Source: Acinetobacter sp. UBA3106
Lineage (GTDB): Bacteria > Pseudomonadota > Gammaproteobacteria > Pseudomonadales > Moraxellaceae
Direction: 5' to 3'
Length of the DNA: 35,338 nt
Assembly (NCBI GenBank): GCA_002365595.1
Contig: DFAM01000007.1
Location: 1-35,338, forward strand
Both the position numbers and the translations under genes were made by a program. Position 1 is the stretch's first letter. Every line of letters begins with the position of its first letter. The notes under the pieces were generated by a model that saw only the letters and a list, made by a program, of their open reading frames with translations, ran no database searches and was not told where the DNA came from. This document shows, in pieces, positions 7,276 to 15,505 of this stretch.

Positions 7276-9354
7276 TTAGAATTTCTTTTCTACACTAATG
7301 AGTACACTTGGAATGGCTTGACTCACGCGTGACTCATACAGGCTTCCATCAGACTGATTATTTAAGCGCTCTTTATAATCTGTGCTAAAAATATTACGCG
7401 CACTGAGTATCGTTGCCCAGCCTTGATCAAAGCGTTTGGTCACACTGATATCCATATTCACCCGTTCATTGCTGGTCCGGTCATAAGGCTGATTATCCAG
7501 GGCACGGGTAAATTCAGGAACATAGTTCAGATTGACACTGCTGGAAAGACGCCAAGGCTGATAATTATAAGACAAACCGGCACTTGCGGTATAAGGCGCA
7601 ACATCACTGGCTAAACGTTGTTGCTGGTTTTCATCTTCAATTTTTGCACGCACCGTAGACAGTTGCCCATTCAACATGAATGAATGACCATTTTCCGTTT
7701 GCTTTAATGCATAACGACCGGCAATTTCAACCCCATAAGTGGTGGCATTGTCCTGGTTTTGTGGGCGTTCCACAAAACGTGTGCCTTCCTGACGAATCAC
7801 TTTTTCGATGTAATCATCAATCTCACGTTGATAGGCCGTGATGTTGATGCCACCTGCAGGGGTGTTGTAACCCAGAGTGGATTCAAAGGCAGTAATTTTT
7901 TCAGGACGTAAATTTGGATTGCCGCCACGGTCCGGGTTGTTCAGGCTACCGGTATCGCTATCGGTAGAAACGGAAACCGTAGGTAAGAGTTGGTCGGTTT
8001 TTGGACTACGAAAAGCCTGGCTGATATTGGTTTGCAATGACCAGTGATCATCAAAATCAAAACGATGTGCCAGAACAGGACTAAGGTGTTGGTCACTATA
8101 ATCCACCAGTCCGGAACGATTGATCCATTCCTGACGCGCACCCAAAGTCACGGTTTGCCGGTCGGTAAACTTCCAGCTACCTTCGCTATATAAGGCATAA
8201 CGCTGTTCATCCAGTGTGTCGCTAATATTGCTTTCAAGCTCACTCGAACGGATATCCGTACCAAATTTCAGCTGTTTGGTTTCATCAAACTTGCGCACAC
8301 CATCATAAGCTATACCATATTCATTGACGGTTTCATCGGCATAACTGCTGAATAGCGGTGACTGGGTCGATTCAGTTTCATTTTGCTGTTCTACAGAAAG
8401 ACGAATCTTGTCGGTATTGCCTTTATCCTTGCGTTCATAACGCGTGTTCAGACGGATACTGTCATTTTTATCATTTTGCGTCTGATTGCCACGGCTACCG
8501 TCACTTTCATTATTGCGATAGAACAGTTCCGCAACCAGTTTTTGCTGGTCATCTAACTCGTATTCAACCCGTGGCGACAGCATTTGTGACTTGCGTTCAG
8601 TAATGCGTTTTTGTTCACGTGTTTCGGTACTGGTTTGAGTCTGTGTGATTGAAGTGGTGTCATTCCACATTTGGTTGGCAGACAGGCTGTATAACCAGGC
8701 ATTATCCCGCCCATCCATTTGTAAGCTCAGGTTTTTACGCTGTTCTTCTTTTTGATCCGATTTTGCCAAACCATATCCAGCACGGACTGTTCCGCTGATG
8801 CGGGCATTATCCAAGGGTTCTTTAAGAATAATATTGATGACTACGGAAGAGGCTACAGAAGCCTGAGCGACACTGGGTTGTTTGGTGATTTCAATACGTT
8901 CAATCATGTCTGGAGTTATGCTATCGACGACAGACATGCCACCACGTGGGCCGCCTTGTACTGGTTCACCATTGACTAAGAATACCGGGGCACCGCCACC
9001 ACGAAAACGCATGCCTGAAGCACCGCCACCCCCACGTGGACCTTGTCCGGGTGTAGGCATTTGAAAACCGGCAGCACGACGTAGGGCATCATTCACCGAC
9101 TGATCGCCGAATTGCAGCATTTCTTCGCGAGTGACAATAGTTTTCGCGACCGCACTGATATCCGGGTCTTTTGCTTGGGCTGGAGCGGCTTCAAATTTTA
9201 AAGTGGCCAGTGTTTGTACCGAATCAGTTTGGGGCGCAGCGCTGTCTGTGGTCGCTGTATTTGTAGTGGTATCAGCAGCCCAAGTTGGGGATATGAAAGT
9301 GAGCAAGGCATAACTTAATGCGCTTAATTGCCAACGCGGTTGTATGCGTTTCAT
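7276..9354 (-). CDS. TonB-dependent outer-membrane receptor
   Basis: A 692-residue outer-membrane receptor. It starts with a signal peptide (MKRIQPRWQL, hydrophobic core, cleavage likely after PTWA). A plug domain at about 65-185 contains SVNDALRRAAGFQ, a Gly-rich FRGGGAPVFLVNGEPVQG segment and IERIEITKQPSV, then INIILKEP. The remainder is a beta-barrel with alternating aromatic strands ending in SVEKKF, with the C-terminal Phe needed for BAM assembly. LRPEKITAFESTLGYN is the usual barrel signature of such receptors. The ATG at 9354 has GGA ten bases upstream; an in-frame TTG at 9369 is less likely. The ligand is unknown: no siderophore synthesis, heme or periplasmic-transport gene adjoins it, and no Fur box was identified. 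Confidence 0.93.
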   Translation of the reverse strand: MKRIQPRWQLSALSYALLTFISPTWAADTTTNTATTDSAAPQTDSVQTLATLKFEAAPAQAKDPDISAVAKTIVTREEMLQFGDQSVNDALRRAAGFQMPTPGQGPRGGGGASGMRFRGGGAPVFLVNGEPVQGGPRGGMSVVDSITPDMIERIEITKQPSVAQASVASSVVINIILKEPLDNARISGTVRAGYGLAKSDQKEEQRKNLSLQMDGRDNAWLYSLSANQMWNDTTSITQTQTSTETREQKRITERKSQMLSPRVEYELDDQQKLVAELFYRNNESDGSRGNQTQNDKNDSIRLNTRYERKDKGNTDKIRLSVEQQNETESTQSPLFSSYADETVNEYGIAYDGVRKFDETKQLKFGTDIRSSELESNISDTLDEQRYALYSEGSWKFTDRQTVTLGARQEWINRSGLVDYSDQHLSPVLAHRFDFDDHWSLQTNISQAFRSPKTDQLLPTVSVSTDSDTGSLNNPDRGGNPNLRPEKITAFESTLGYNTPAGGINITAYQREIDDYIEKVIRQEGTRFVERPQNQDNATTYGVEIAGRYALKQTENGHSFMLNGQLSTVRAKIEDENQQQRLASDVAPYTASAGLSYNYQPWRLSSSVNLNYVPEFTRALDNQPYDRTSNERVNMDISVTKRFDQGWATILSARNIFSTDYKERLNNQSDGSLYESRVSQAIPSVLISVEKKF

Positions 9355-9533
9355 TATTGAATGTTCCAAATGTAATTTTGCGTAAGATAGCGGAAAAATG
9401 TGGAGAAAATTTGTGGAAAATCACCGAAATAGAAATAAAAGAAAAAAATCTGATCGCAAGTAAAAATAATTAAAATGAGTGATTTAGCTCCGGCACCTTA
9501 TAGGAGTTTGTATGGCTGGAGCGATGGTTTATG

Positions 9534-10529
9534 TTAATGGTTGAAGGATAAAATACAGTTCTGGCTGATCTTTTCAATAGTTGCCTCACTGATGCTGATT
9601 TGATCCCATTTAACCATTTGCTGAATCAGCCATTGAAAGTCTTCTATTTTAGGCTGAGATGATTCATCGACAAAGTTTCTGATAATATTTTGAATAGAAT
9701 GAAATTTTTGTACATGAATGCTGTCTGAACAGTGAAACTGGATAATATTGAAATCCATCAGCATTTGCCAGACTTCAGTATAATCCTCTAGATATTTTAG
9801 TTCTTGTTGCGCTTTTTGAATGGCCTGAGTTAAAGCATGGTGTGTATTGGGATGTTGCATTGCCCAGTCGGCGGTTACTGCCAAAACTTTATCTGCAACC
9901 TTGGGAATAATATCCTGACTGGATGCCACAATCTGGCTGATGCCCAATAGCTCAGCTTGAGTATTCCAGGGTTCGCCGACACAGAAACCGTCAATCACAT
10001 GATTGCTCAAAGCTTCAACCATATAAGGTGGTGGAAGTGTCGCAAGTTTCATGTGCTGCGCAACATCACGATCCGCGAGTGCAAGCCATTCTCTTAAACA
10101 ATAATGATGAATCGACTGTTTAAACACATGCGCCAGCTGAATGTTTTTTTGCTGTTGAATCGCAGTGACTAATTTTTGTGCCGTTTGTTGCGCGTTATCT
10201 TGGGATGAAATTTGCAGGTCAAAACATAATTTCTGACTCAGACTGATAAAGGCGCGGTTATGACTCAGCACCAAAGACGTTTGTAAGGGAATACCGAGCT
10301 GGTCTTCACCCAGCGCGGCGGCAGGAAGCATGGCAGACAGACAATGTGCAGCATCCAAAAAGCCAAAGGCCAGCCGGTCTCTTAAACTGGCCCATGAGGC
10401 TTCCTTGACTAAAGTAATCTCCAGACCAAACTCATCAAAGAAGCCGCGTTGTTTGGCCCAAAGGATGGCCACACAGTCAAGCAGGGGAATGTAGCCAATT
10501 TGGATTTTGGTTTTTTCTAATGCTGTCAT
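9534..10529 (-). CDS. nasS: NasS nitrate sensor (cytoplasmic NrtA/CmpA-like protein)
   Basis: A 331-residue NrtA/CmpA-family substrate-binding protein. It opens with IQIGYIPLLDCVAILWAKQRGFFDEFGLEI and contains DAAHCLSAMLPAA and DGFCVGEPWNT, as in the nitrate-binding proteins of cyanobacterial transporters. No signal peptide or lipobox precedes the fold, so it should be cytoplasmic. That, with the ANTAR partner gene just upstream (3-bp gap), identifies it as NasS rather than a transporter component. In the known Azotobacter and Paracoccus systems, NasS holds NasT inactive until nitrate or nitrite binds. It is co-transcribed with nasT and divergent from the nitrate assimilation operon it should control. 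Confidence 0.9.
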   Translation of the reverse strand: MTALEKTKIQIGYIPLLDCVAILWAKQRGFFDEFGLEITLVKEASWASLRDRLAFGFLDAAHCLSAMLPAAALGEDQLGIPLQTSLVLSHNRAFISLSQKLCFDLQISSQDNAQQTAQKLVTAIQQQKNIQLAHVFKQSIHHYCLREWLALADRDVAQHMKLATLPPPYMVEALSNHVIDGFCVGEPWNTQAELLGISQIVASSQDIIPKVADKVLAVTADWAMQHPNTHHALTQAIQKAQQELKYLEDYTEVWQMLMDFNIIQFHCSDSIHVQKFHSIQNIIRNFVDESSQPKIEDFQWLIQQMVKWDQISISEATIEKISQNCILSFNH

Positions 10530-10532
10530 GGC

Positions 10533-11120
10533 CTAATCCTTGAATTGGTTTTGTAAAAGTTGTTGGGCATCTAATAAACGCCGTGCCATTTCTCCAATAG
10601 TCATGCGGTGGCTCATGGCATTTTTCCGTAATAATTGAAATGCCTGATCTTCAGAGAGGGAGTGCAATTGCATCATCAGCACTTTGGCTTTTTCGACCAC
10701 TTTGCGGTCAGCCAGTTTATTTTTGGTATCTTCCAGATCATCCAGCAATTTTTTATGTTTTTTAAACTGGGCAATCGAAATTTCTAAAATGCTTTGCAGC
10801 TTGGCTGGATCAATGCCATCGACAATATAAGCGGTAACCCCGGCATCAATGGCACTTTTAATGGTGTCTTTGTCACTGTTTTTAGTAAACAGTACGGTGG
10901 GTAAGTCGAAATGGCTAACACAGCTTTCAATAATGTCACGATGTGGATGATCCATGTCCAGCAAAATAATATCTGCATGCAACTGTTCTAGACGGAACAG
11001 ACTTAAATGATTGATCGTCAGGCAGGCAACCACCTCGAAATGATGCTCGATCAGGGAAGTTTTTATAAAGTTGGCACGTTCTTGATCGTCATCAATCAGT
11101 GCAATTTTCAGTTTTGGCAT
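10533..11120 (-). CDS. nasT: NasT ANTAR-domain antitermination regulator
   Basis: A 195-residue protein with an N-terminal receiver-like domain (IALIDDDQERANF with an acidic pocket at Asp10-12, and Asp55 in IILLDMD) and a C-terminal ANTAR RNA-binding domain at about 130-190. The latter shows KVVEKAKVLMMQLHSLSEDQAFQLLRK and the MTIGEMARRLLD helix. ANTAR proteins bind paired RNA hairpins with hexanucleotide loops having A at position 1 and G at position 4. Two such hairpins stand in the leader of the divergent operon at 11447-11497. The start is ATG at 11120 with a poor ribosome site. NasT is normally controlled by binding to NasS rather than by phosphorylation. Confidence 0.93.
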   Translation of the reverse strand: MPKLKIALIDDDQERANFIKTSLIEHHFEVVACLTINHLSLFRLEQLHADIILLDMDHPHRDIIESCVSHFDLPTVLFTKNSDKDTIKSAIDAGVTAYIVDGIDPAKLQSILEISIAQFKKHKKLLDDLEDTKNKLADRKVVEKAKVLMMQLHSLSEDQAFQLLRKNAMSHRMTIGEMARRLLDAQQLLQNQFKD

Positions 11121-11250
11121 ATTGAGCTAAATACCATCAAGCAAAGCCAGAAAAATTTCTATCTTAGCAAAAGCAATTTAAATGCCAAAATTATTAAAAT
11201 ATTATTTTTATTATAAAAATCAGATATAAATATTGAACGTCATACAGATG

Positions 11251-11267
11251 TGCACTGTCTTGAGGCA
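11251..11267 (+). promoter_or_regulatory. Candidate NtrC binding site
   Basis: TGCACTGTCTTGAGGCA resembles the enteric NtrC consensus TGCAC-TATATTG-GTGCA (13 of 17 positions by eye). It lies about 180-195 bases upstream of the start expected from the sigma-54 promoter at 11420, a reasonable distance for an enhancer-type site. The intergenic region between nasT and the transporter is 449 bp long. The Acinetobacter NtrC consensus may differ. Confidence 0.45.
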
Positions 11268-11296
11268 AAAATGCGCTACAACGAAGCACAATCAGG

Positions 11297-11314
11297 CTGG
11301 CTACAAATAGCCAG
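11297..11314. promoter_or_regulatory. 18-bp inverted repeat in the nasT/transporter intergenic region
   Basis: CTGGCTA-CAAA-TAGCCAG is a perfect 7-bp inverted repeat with a 4-base spacer. It lies between the putative NtrC site and the sigma-54 promoter. It could be an operator for a dimeric regulator or the end of an upstream transcript; no U-tract follows on either strand. Confidence 0.35.
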
Positions 11315-11419
11315 TGGCTTGTTCAGCAGAACAAAGCAATAAGTAAATTTGCTCAAAAAATAATAAAATTTAAATAAAAAATTATAATAAATAATCACTT
11401 ATAAATATATTTTTATTGT

Positions 11420-11435
11420 TGGCACAGTCATTGCT
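11420..11435 (+). promoter_or_regulatory. Sigma-54 (RpoN) promoter of the nitrate assimilation operon
   Basis: TGGCAC-AGTCA-TTGCT matches the -24/-12 consensus TGGCAC-N5-TTGCW essentially perfectly, with GG (11421-11422) and GC (11433-11434) separated by exactly ten bases. Transcription should start near 11446, giving a leader of about 124 nt that begins at the first ANTAR hairpin. Confidence 0.88.
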
Positions 11436-11446
11436 TAAATCCTACT

Positions 11447-11497
11447 GAGTCAAAGACGACTCTATAAAAATTTGTAAGGCGGCCAACGACGTCCGTT
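11447..11497 (+). ncRNA. ANTAR-type leader RNA: two hexaloop hairpins (NasT target)
   Basis: Hairpin P1 (11447-11462) is GAGTC-[AAAGAC]-GACTC. Hairpin P2 (11478-11497) is GGCGGCC-[AACGAC]-GTCCGTT, with one C-U mismatch and two G-U pairs. Both loops are hexanucleotides with A at position 1 and G at position 4, the defining signature of RNA bound by ANTAR proteins. A 15-nt linker separates them. nasT is divergent and adjacent. Family knowledge says that NasT binding should favour read-through into the operon. A third hairpin GATCG...CGATC (11500-11523) follows, but no run of four or more U residues is present before the start codon at 11570. Confidence 0.82.
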
Positions 11498-11569
11498 CTG
11501 ATCGAATCTGGTGTGCAGCGATCCGCATAGCAGATAGCCCTATACGTTCAGTTCAGGAAGGAGAAGGCC

Positions 11570-12916
11570 ATGTCTTCAAATTTATATGAAAAGAAAGCTA
11601 CAAAAATAAGTCTTTTTAGTTTTAACAGCGCAGCGATGAGAGCCTTCCACATGAGTTGGCTCGCTTTTTTTGTCTGCTTCTTTGCCTGGTTTGCTTGTGC
11701 ACCCTTGATGCCTGTGATTGCAGGTGAATTTCACTTAACCAAAGACCAGATCGCCAATATCAATATTGCCGCGGTTGCAATTACCATTTTAGTTCGCCTG
11801 ATTGTTGGACCATTGTGTGACAAGTATGGCCCACGTAAAACCTATACCGCACTACTGATTATCGGCAGTATTCCAGTCTTTGGTGTGGCCTCTGCCAATA
11901 GCTATGAATCTTTCCTTTTCTTCCGTCTATTGATTGGTGCGATTGGTGCCAGCTTTGTGATCACGCAATATCACACCAGTATTATGTTCGCACCGAATGT
12001 GGTTGGGACTGCCAATGCTGCATCGGCAGGCTGGGGTAATGCCGGCGGTGGAGCAACGCAAGCCTTAATGCCGTTAATGCTGGCTGCTTTGGTGATGTTT
12101 GGTGTTGAACAGGCAATGGGCTGGAGAATTGCTTTATTGGTGCCAGGTATTCTGATGATTATTGTTGGTGCAATGTACTGGAAATTCACCCAAGACTGTC
12201 CGCAAGGCAACTTTAAAGAACTTCGTGCACAAGGCATTCATGTCGGTAGCGATAAAAAAGGCGGCATGGCGATTCTGATGCACGCTGCACGTAACTATCG
12301 GGTCTGGATTTTATTTGGTGCTTATGCTGCGTGTTTCGGCATCGAAATCTTCATTCATAACATCGTAGCGATGTACTACGTTGAACACTTTAGCTTTGGC
12401 TTGAAAGAAGCAGGTCTGGCAGCAGGGATCTTCGGTTTACTGGCACTGTTTGCCCGTGCTTTAGGTGGCATTGTTTCAGATAAAGTCGCAATTAAAAAAG
12501 GCCTGGATGGTCGTACCAAAGTGCTGTTCGGCATGATTCTGATGGAAGGTCTGTTCCTGATCTTGTTCTCACAAATGAATACCGCAGTTCTCGCAATTCT
12601 GGTGATGACCGTATTCGCACTGTTTACCCATATGGCTTGTGGCGCAACCTATGCCTTGGTGCCATTCATTGACCGTGATGCTTTAGGCGGTGTTGCCGGT
12701 ATTATTGGTGCGGGTGGTAACGTCGGTGCAGTGGCAGCAGGCTTCTTGCTGAAAGGCATGCTGGATATTCAAACCTGTTTGATGGCTCTGGGTGGACTGG
12801 TCGTGATTGCTGCAAGCTTTGTACTGATGATCCGCTTCTCGGTTGAACATAAGGAAAAAGAACAAAGACTGTTTGAACAGGCAGTGCTTGAACGTAACAA
12901 CATGGCTCAAGGCTAA
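11570..12916 (+). CDS. narK: Nitrate/nitrite transporter, NarK/NNP family (MFS)
   Basis: A 448-residue inner-membrane major-facilitator protein with about 12 hydrophobic segments. Both nitrate signature motifs are present: GWGNAGGGATQALMP (around Asn157) in TM5 and GAGGNVGAVAAGFLLK (around Asn384) in TM11. Arg76 and Arg296 match the substrate-binding arginines of E. coli NarK by context (ILVRLIVGP, FARALGGIVSD). A strong AGGAAGGAG site precedes the ATG. It is first in the operon, 25 bp before nirB, so it imports nitrate for assimilation. The sequence does not decide between nitrate/proton symport and nitrate/nitrite exchange; assimilatory context favours symport. Expression should depend on sigma-54 and the ANTAR leader. 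Confidence 0.95.
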   Translation: MSSNLYEKKATKISLFSFNSAAMRAFHMSWLAFFVCFFAWFACAPLMPVIAGEFHLTKDQIANINIAAVAITILVRLIVGPLCDKYGPRKTYTALLIIGSIPVFGVASANSYESFLFFRLLIGAIGASFVITQYHTSIMFAPNVVGTANAASAGWGNAGGGATQALMPLMLAALVMFGVEQAMGWRIALLVPGILMIIVGAMYWKFTQDCPQGNFKELRAQGIHVGSDKKGGMAILMHAARNYRVWILFGAYAACFGIEIFIHNIVAMYYVEHFSFGLKEAGLAAGIFGLLALFARALGGIVSDKVAIKKGLDGRTKVLFGMILMEGLFLILFSQMNTAVLAILVMTVFALFTHMACGATYALVPFIDRDALGGVAGIIGAGGNVGAVAAGFLLKGMLDIQTCLMALGGLVVIAASFVLMIRFSVEHKEKEQRLFEQAVLERNNMAQG

Positions 12917-12941
12917 GTAAAAAAGATTTAGGAGAATTGAT

Positions 12942-15488
12942 ATGAAATTAGTCATGATTGGTCACGGTATGGTAGGGCACAAGTTCATTGAATCGGTTCT
13001 TGAACATGCAGGTGACGAAGTTGAAATCACCATTCTGGCAGAAGAACCACGTTTAGCTTATGACCGCGTGCATTTAACCGAATATTTCACTGGTAAATCA
13101 GCTAAAGACTTAACGTTATGCCGTGCGGATTTTGCCGATGCCTATGGAATTGATCTGCGTTTAAGCACCAAAGCTACTGCAATAGATACCCTGAATAAAA
13201 CTGTTACGACTAATCATGGCGAAGTCATTGCATATGACAAACTGGTGCTGGCAACCGGCTCTTATGCTTTTGTTCCTCCTATTCCAGGGAATGAGCGCGA
13301 AAACTGTTTTGTATACCGTACCATTGAAGATCTGGATGCCATTCGTGCTGCGAGTTTAAATGCCAAAACCGGTGTGGTGATTGGGGGTGGCTTACTCGGT
13401 CTGGAAGCGGCAAAAGCCCTTCGTGATTTAAACCTTGAAACCCATGTGGTGGAGTTTGCCCCTCGCTTGATGGCGGTGCAAATTGATGACTTTGGCGGTA
13501 AGGTTTTACGCTCAAAAATCGAAAATCTGGGGGTAAAAGTTCATACCCAAAAAGCTACACAATGCATTGAGGCGGGTGAAAATACCACGCATGTGATGAA
13601 GTTTGGCGATGGTTCTGAACTTGAAACCGATATTGTTTTGTTCTCTGCCGGGATTCGCCCGCGTGATGAATTGGCGCGTCAAAGTGGTCTCGCGATCGGT
13701 GAGCGTGGCGGTATCGTAATCAATGATTATTGCCAAACTTCTGATGCGGACATTTACGCGATTGGTGAATGTGCCCTGTGGCAAAATAAAATTTATGGTC
13801 TGGTGGCTCCGGGTTATGACATGGCGCGTATTGCAGCCAAGCATGTCATGGATCAGGCCTGCAATTCATTTGCCGGCGCAGACATGAGTACCAAATTAAA
13901 ACTGATGGGTGTAGATGTCGCATCCGTCGGTGATGCGCATGCCATGACACCGAATGCACTTAGCTATTTCTATGCCGATGAAGATGCCATGATTTATAAA
14001 AAAATCGTGGTGAATGCGGAAAAAACCAAGCTACTCGGTGCAGTTCTGGTGGGCTGTGCCAAAGAATATAACGACCTGCTGCAAATGATGCTGAATGGCC
14101 TGGCTATCCCGGCAAATCCAGAAAGCCTGATCATGCCGGGTTATGCACAATCATCAGCGAAAACAGGCGGTAGCGGGGTCGATTTACTGCCGGACAGTGC
14201 AACCATCTGTTCATGTAATAACGTTTCTAAAGCTGATATTTGCAGTGCTATCGCTGATGGTTCCACCTCGCTCGGTGCCTTGAAAAAATGTACCAAAGCA
14301 GCAACGGCGTGTGGCGGATGTGCACCTTTAGTGACACAAGTATTGAAATCTGAATTGCAACGCCAAGGGGTGACTGTTAACAACCACCTTTGCGAACACT
14401 TTGCCTATTCACGCCAGGAGCTGTATCACCTGGTACGGGTCAATGAAATCAAAACTTTTGATGATTTGATTGGGCAACATGGTCATGGGATCGGCTGTGA
14501 TATCTGTAAACCAACTGCGGCAAATATTCTCGCATCTTGCTGGAATGACTTTGTACTCAAACCAAGCCATGCTGGCCTGCAAGACAGTAATGACTATTAT
14601 CTCGGTAACATCCAAAAAGATGGCTCTTATTCAGTCGTGCCACGTATGGCTGGAGGTGAGGTCACTCCAGAGGGCTTGATTGCCATCGGTCAAATTGCCA
14701 AAGAATACGGTTTATATACCAAGCTTACCGGTGGACAACGGGTCGATATGTTTGGTGCCCAAGTGCATCAGTTGCCTGAAATCTGGGAAAAACTGATCAA
14801 CGCCGGTTTTGAATCGGGTCATGCTTACGGTAAATCACTCCGCACCGTGAAATCATGTGTCGGCAGTACTTGGTGCCGTTATGGGGTGGATGACTCCGTC
14901 GGTTTGGCCATCTTCCTGGAAAATCGCTACAAAGGCTTACGTTCACCACATAAGTTGAAAATGGCGGTATCGGGCTGTACCCGTGAATGTGCCGAAGCGC
15001 AAAGTAAAGATGTCGGGGTGATTGCCACTGAAAAAGGCTGGAACCTGTATGTCTGCGGTAATGGTGGCATGAAACCACGCCATGCAGAATTGCTGGCATC
15101 TGACTTGGATACGCAAACTTTAATCCGTTATATCGACCGTTTCTTCATGTTCTATATCCAGACCGCAGACCGTTTGCAACGTACTTCGGTATGGCGTGAC
15201 AACCTTGAAGGTGGTCTGGATTATTTAAAAGATGTGGTGGTAAATGACTCACTGGGTCTGGCTGCTGAACTGGAACGCCGTATGAACCATGTGGTCGGCA
15301 CCTATCAAGATGAATGGCGTACCGCGGTGGAAGATCCGGAAGTTCGTAAACGCTTCATCACCTTTATCAATGCAAAAGTTGAACAACAAAACGATCCACA
15401 CATCCAATTCGCTGAGGTTCGCGGGCAAATCCGTCCAAAAACCGAGGCTGAACGTGATGTGACGCGTATTCCTGTTGTTGAAGCTTAA
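12942..15488 (+). CDS. nirB: NAD(P)H nitrite reductase, large subunit
   Basis: An 848-residue cytosolic enzyme reducing nitrite to ammonium with six electrons. In order: an FAD/NAD reductase domain (MIGHGMVGHKF, LATGSYAFVPPIPG, VVIGGGLLGLEAAK, YAIGECALW); a BFD-like [2Fe-2S] domain with Cys423, Cys425, Cys457 and Cys460; a second degenerate BFD-like stretch; and the sulfite/nitrite reductase domains. The siroheme/[4Fe-4S] ligands are Cys639 and Cys645 (CVGSTWC) and Cys679 and Cys683 (CTREC). The length matches NirB. AGGAG precedes the ATG. It is followed 17 bp later by a NirD-like fusion protein, which should supply the small subunit. Confidence 0.96.
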   Translation: MKLVMIGHGMVGHKFIESVLEHAGDEVEITILAEEPRLAYDRVHLTEYFTGKSAKDLTLCRADFADAYGIDLRLSTKATAIDTLNKTVTTNHGEVIAYDKLVLATGSYAFVPPIPGNERENCFVYRTIEDLDAIRAASLNAKTGVVIGGGLLGLEAAKALRDLNLETHVVEFAPRLMAVQIDDFGGKVLRSKIENLGVKVHTQKATQCIEAGENTTHVMKFGDGSELETDIVLFSAGIRPRDELARQSGLAIGERGGIVINDYCQTSDADIYAIGECALWQNKIYGLVAPGYDMARIAAKHVMDQACNSFAGADMSTKLKLMGVDVASVGDAHAMTPNALSYFYADEDAMIYKKIVVNAEKTKLLGAVLVGCAKEYNDLLQMMLNGLAIPANPESLIMPGYAQSSAKTGGSGVDLLPDSATICSCNNVSKADICSAIADGSTSLGALKKCTKAATACGGCAPLVTQVLKSELQRQGVTVNNHLCEHFAYSRQELYHLVRVNEIKTFDDLIGQHGHGIGCDICKPTAANILASCWNDFVLKPSHAGLQDSNDYYLGNIQKDGSYSVVPRMAGGEVTPEGLIAIGQIAKEYGLYTKLTGGQRVDMFGAQVHQLPEIWEKLINAGFESGHAYGKSLRTVKSCVGSTWCRYGVDDSVGLAIFLENRYKGLRSPHKLKMAVSGCTRECAEAQSKDVGVIATEKGWNLYVCGNGGMKPRHAELLASDLDTQTLIRYIDRFFMFYIQTADRLQRTSVWRDNLEGGLDYLKDVVVNDSLGLAAELERRMNHVVGTYQDEWRTAVEDPEVRKRFITFINAKVEQQNDPHIQFAEVRGQIRPKTEAERDVTRIPVVEA

Positions 15489-15505
15489 AAGAATAAAGGA
15501 GAAAG

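Noticed and set aside
9534..10529. Periplasmic nitrate-binding protein of an ABC transporter
   Set aside because: No signal peptide or lipobox, no permease or ATPase genes nearby, and a direct pairing with an ANTAR gene; NasS fits better.
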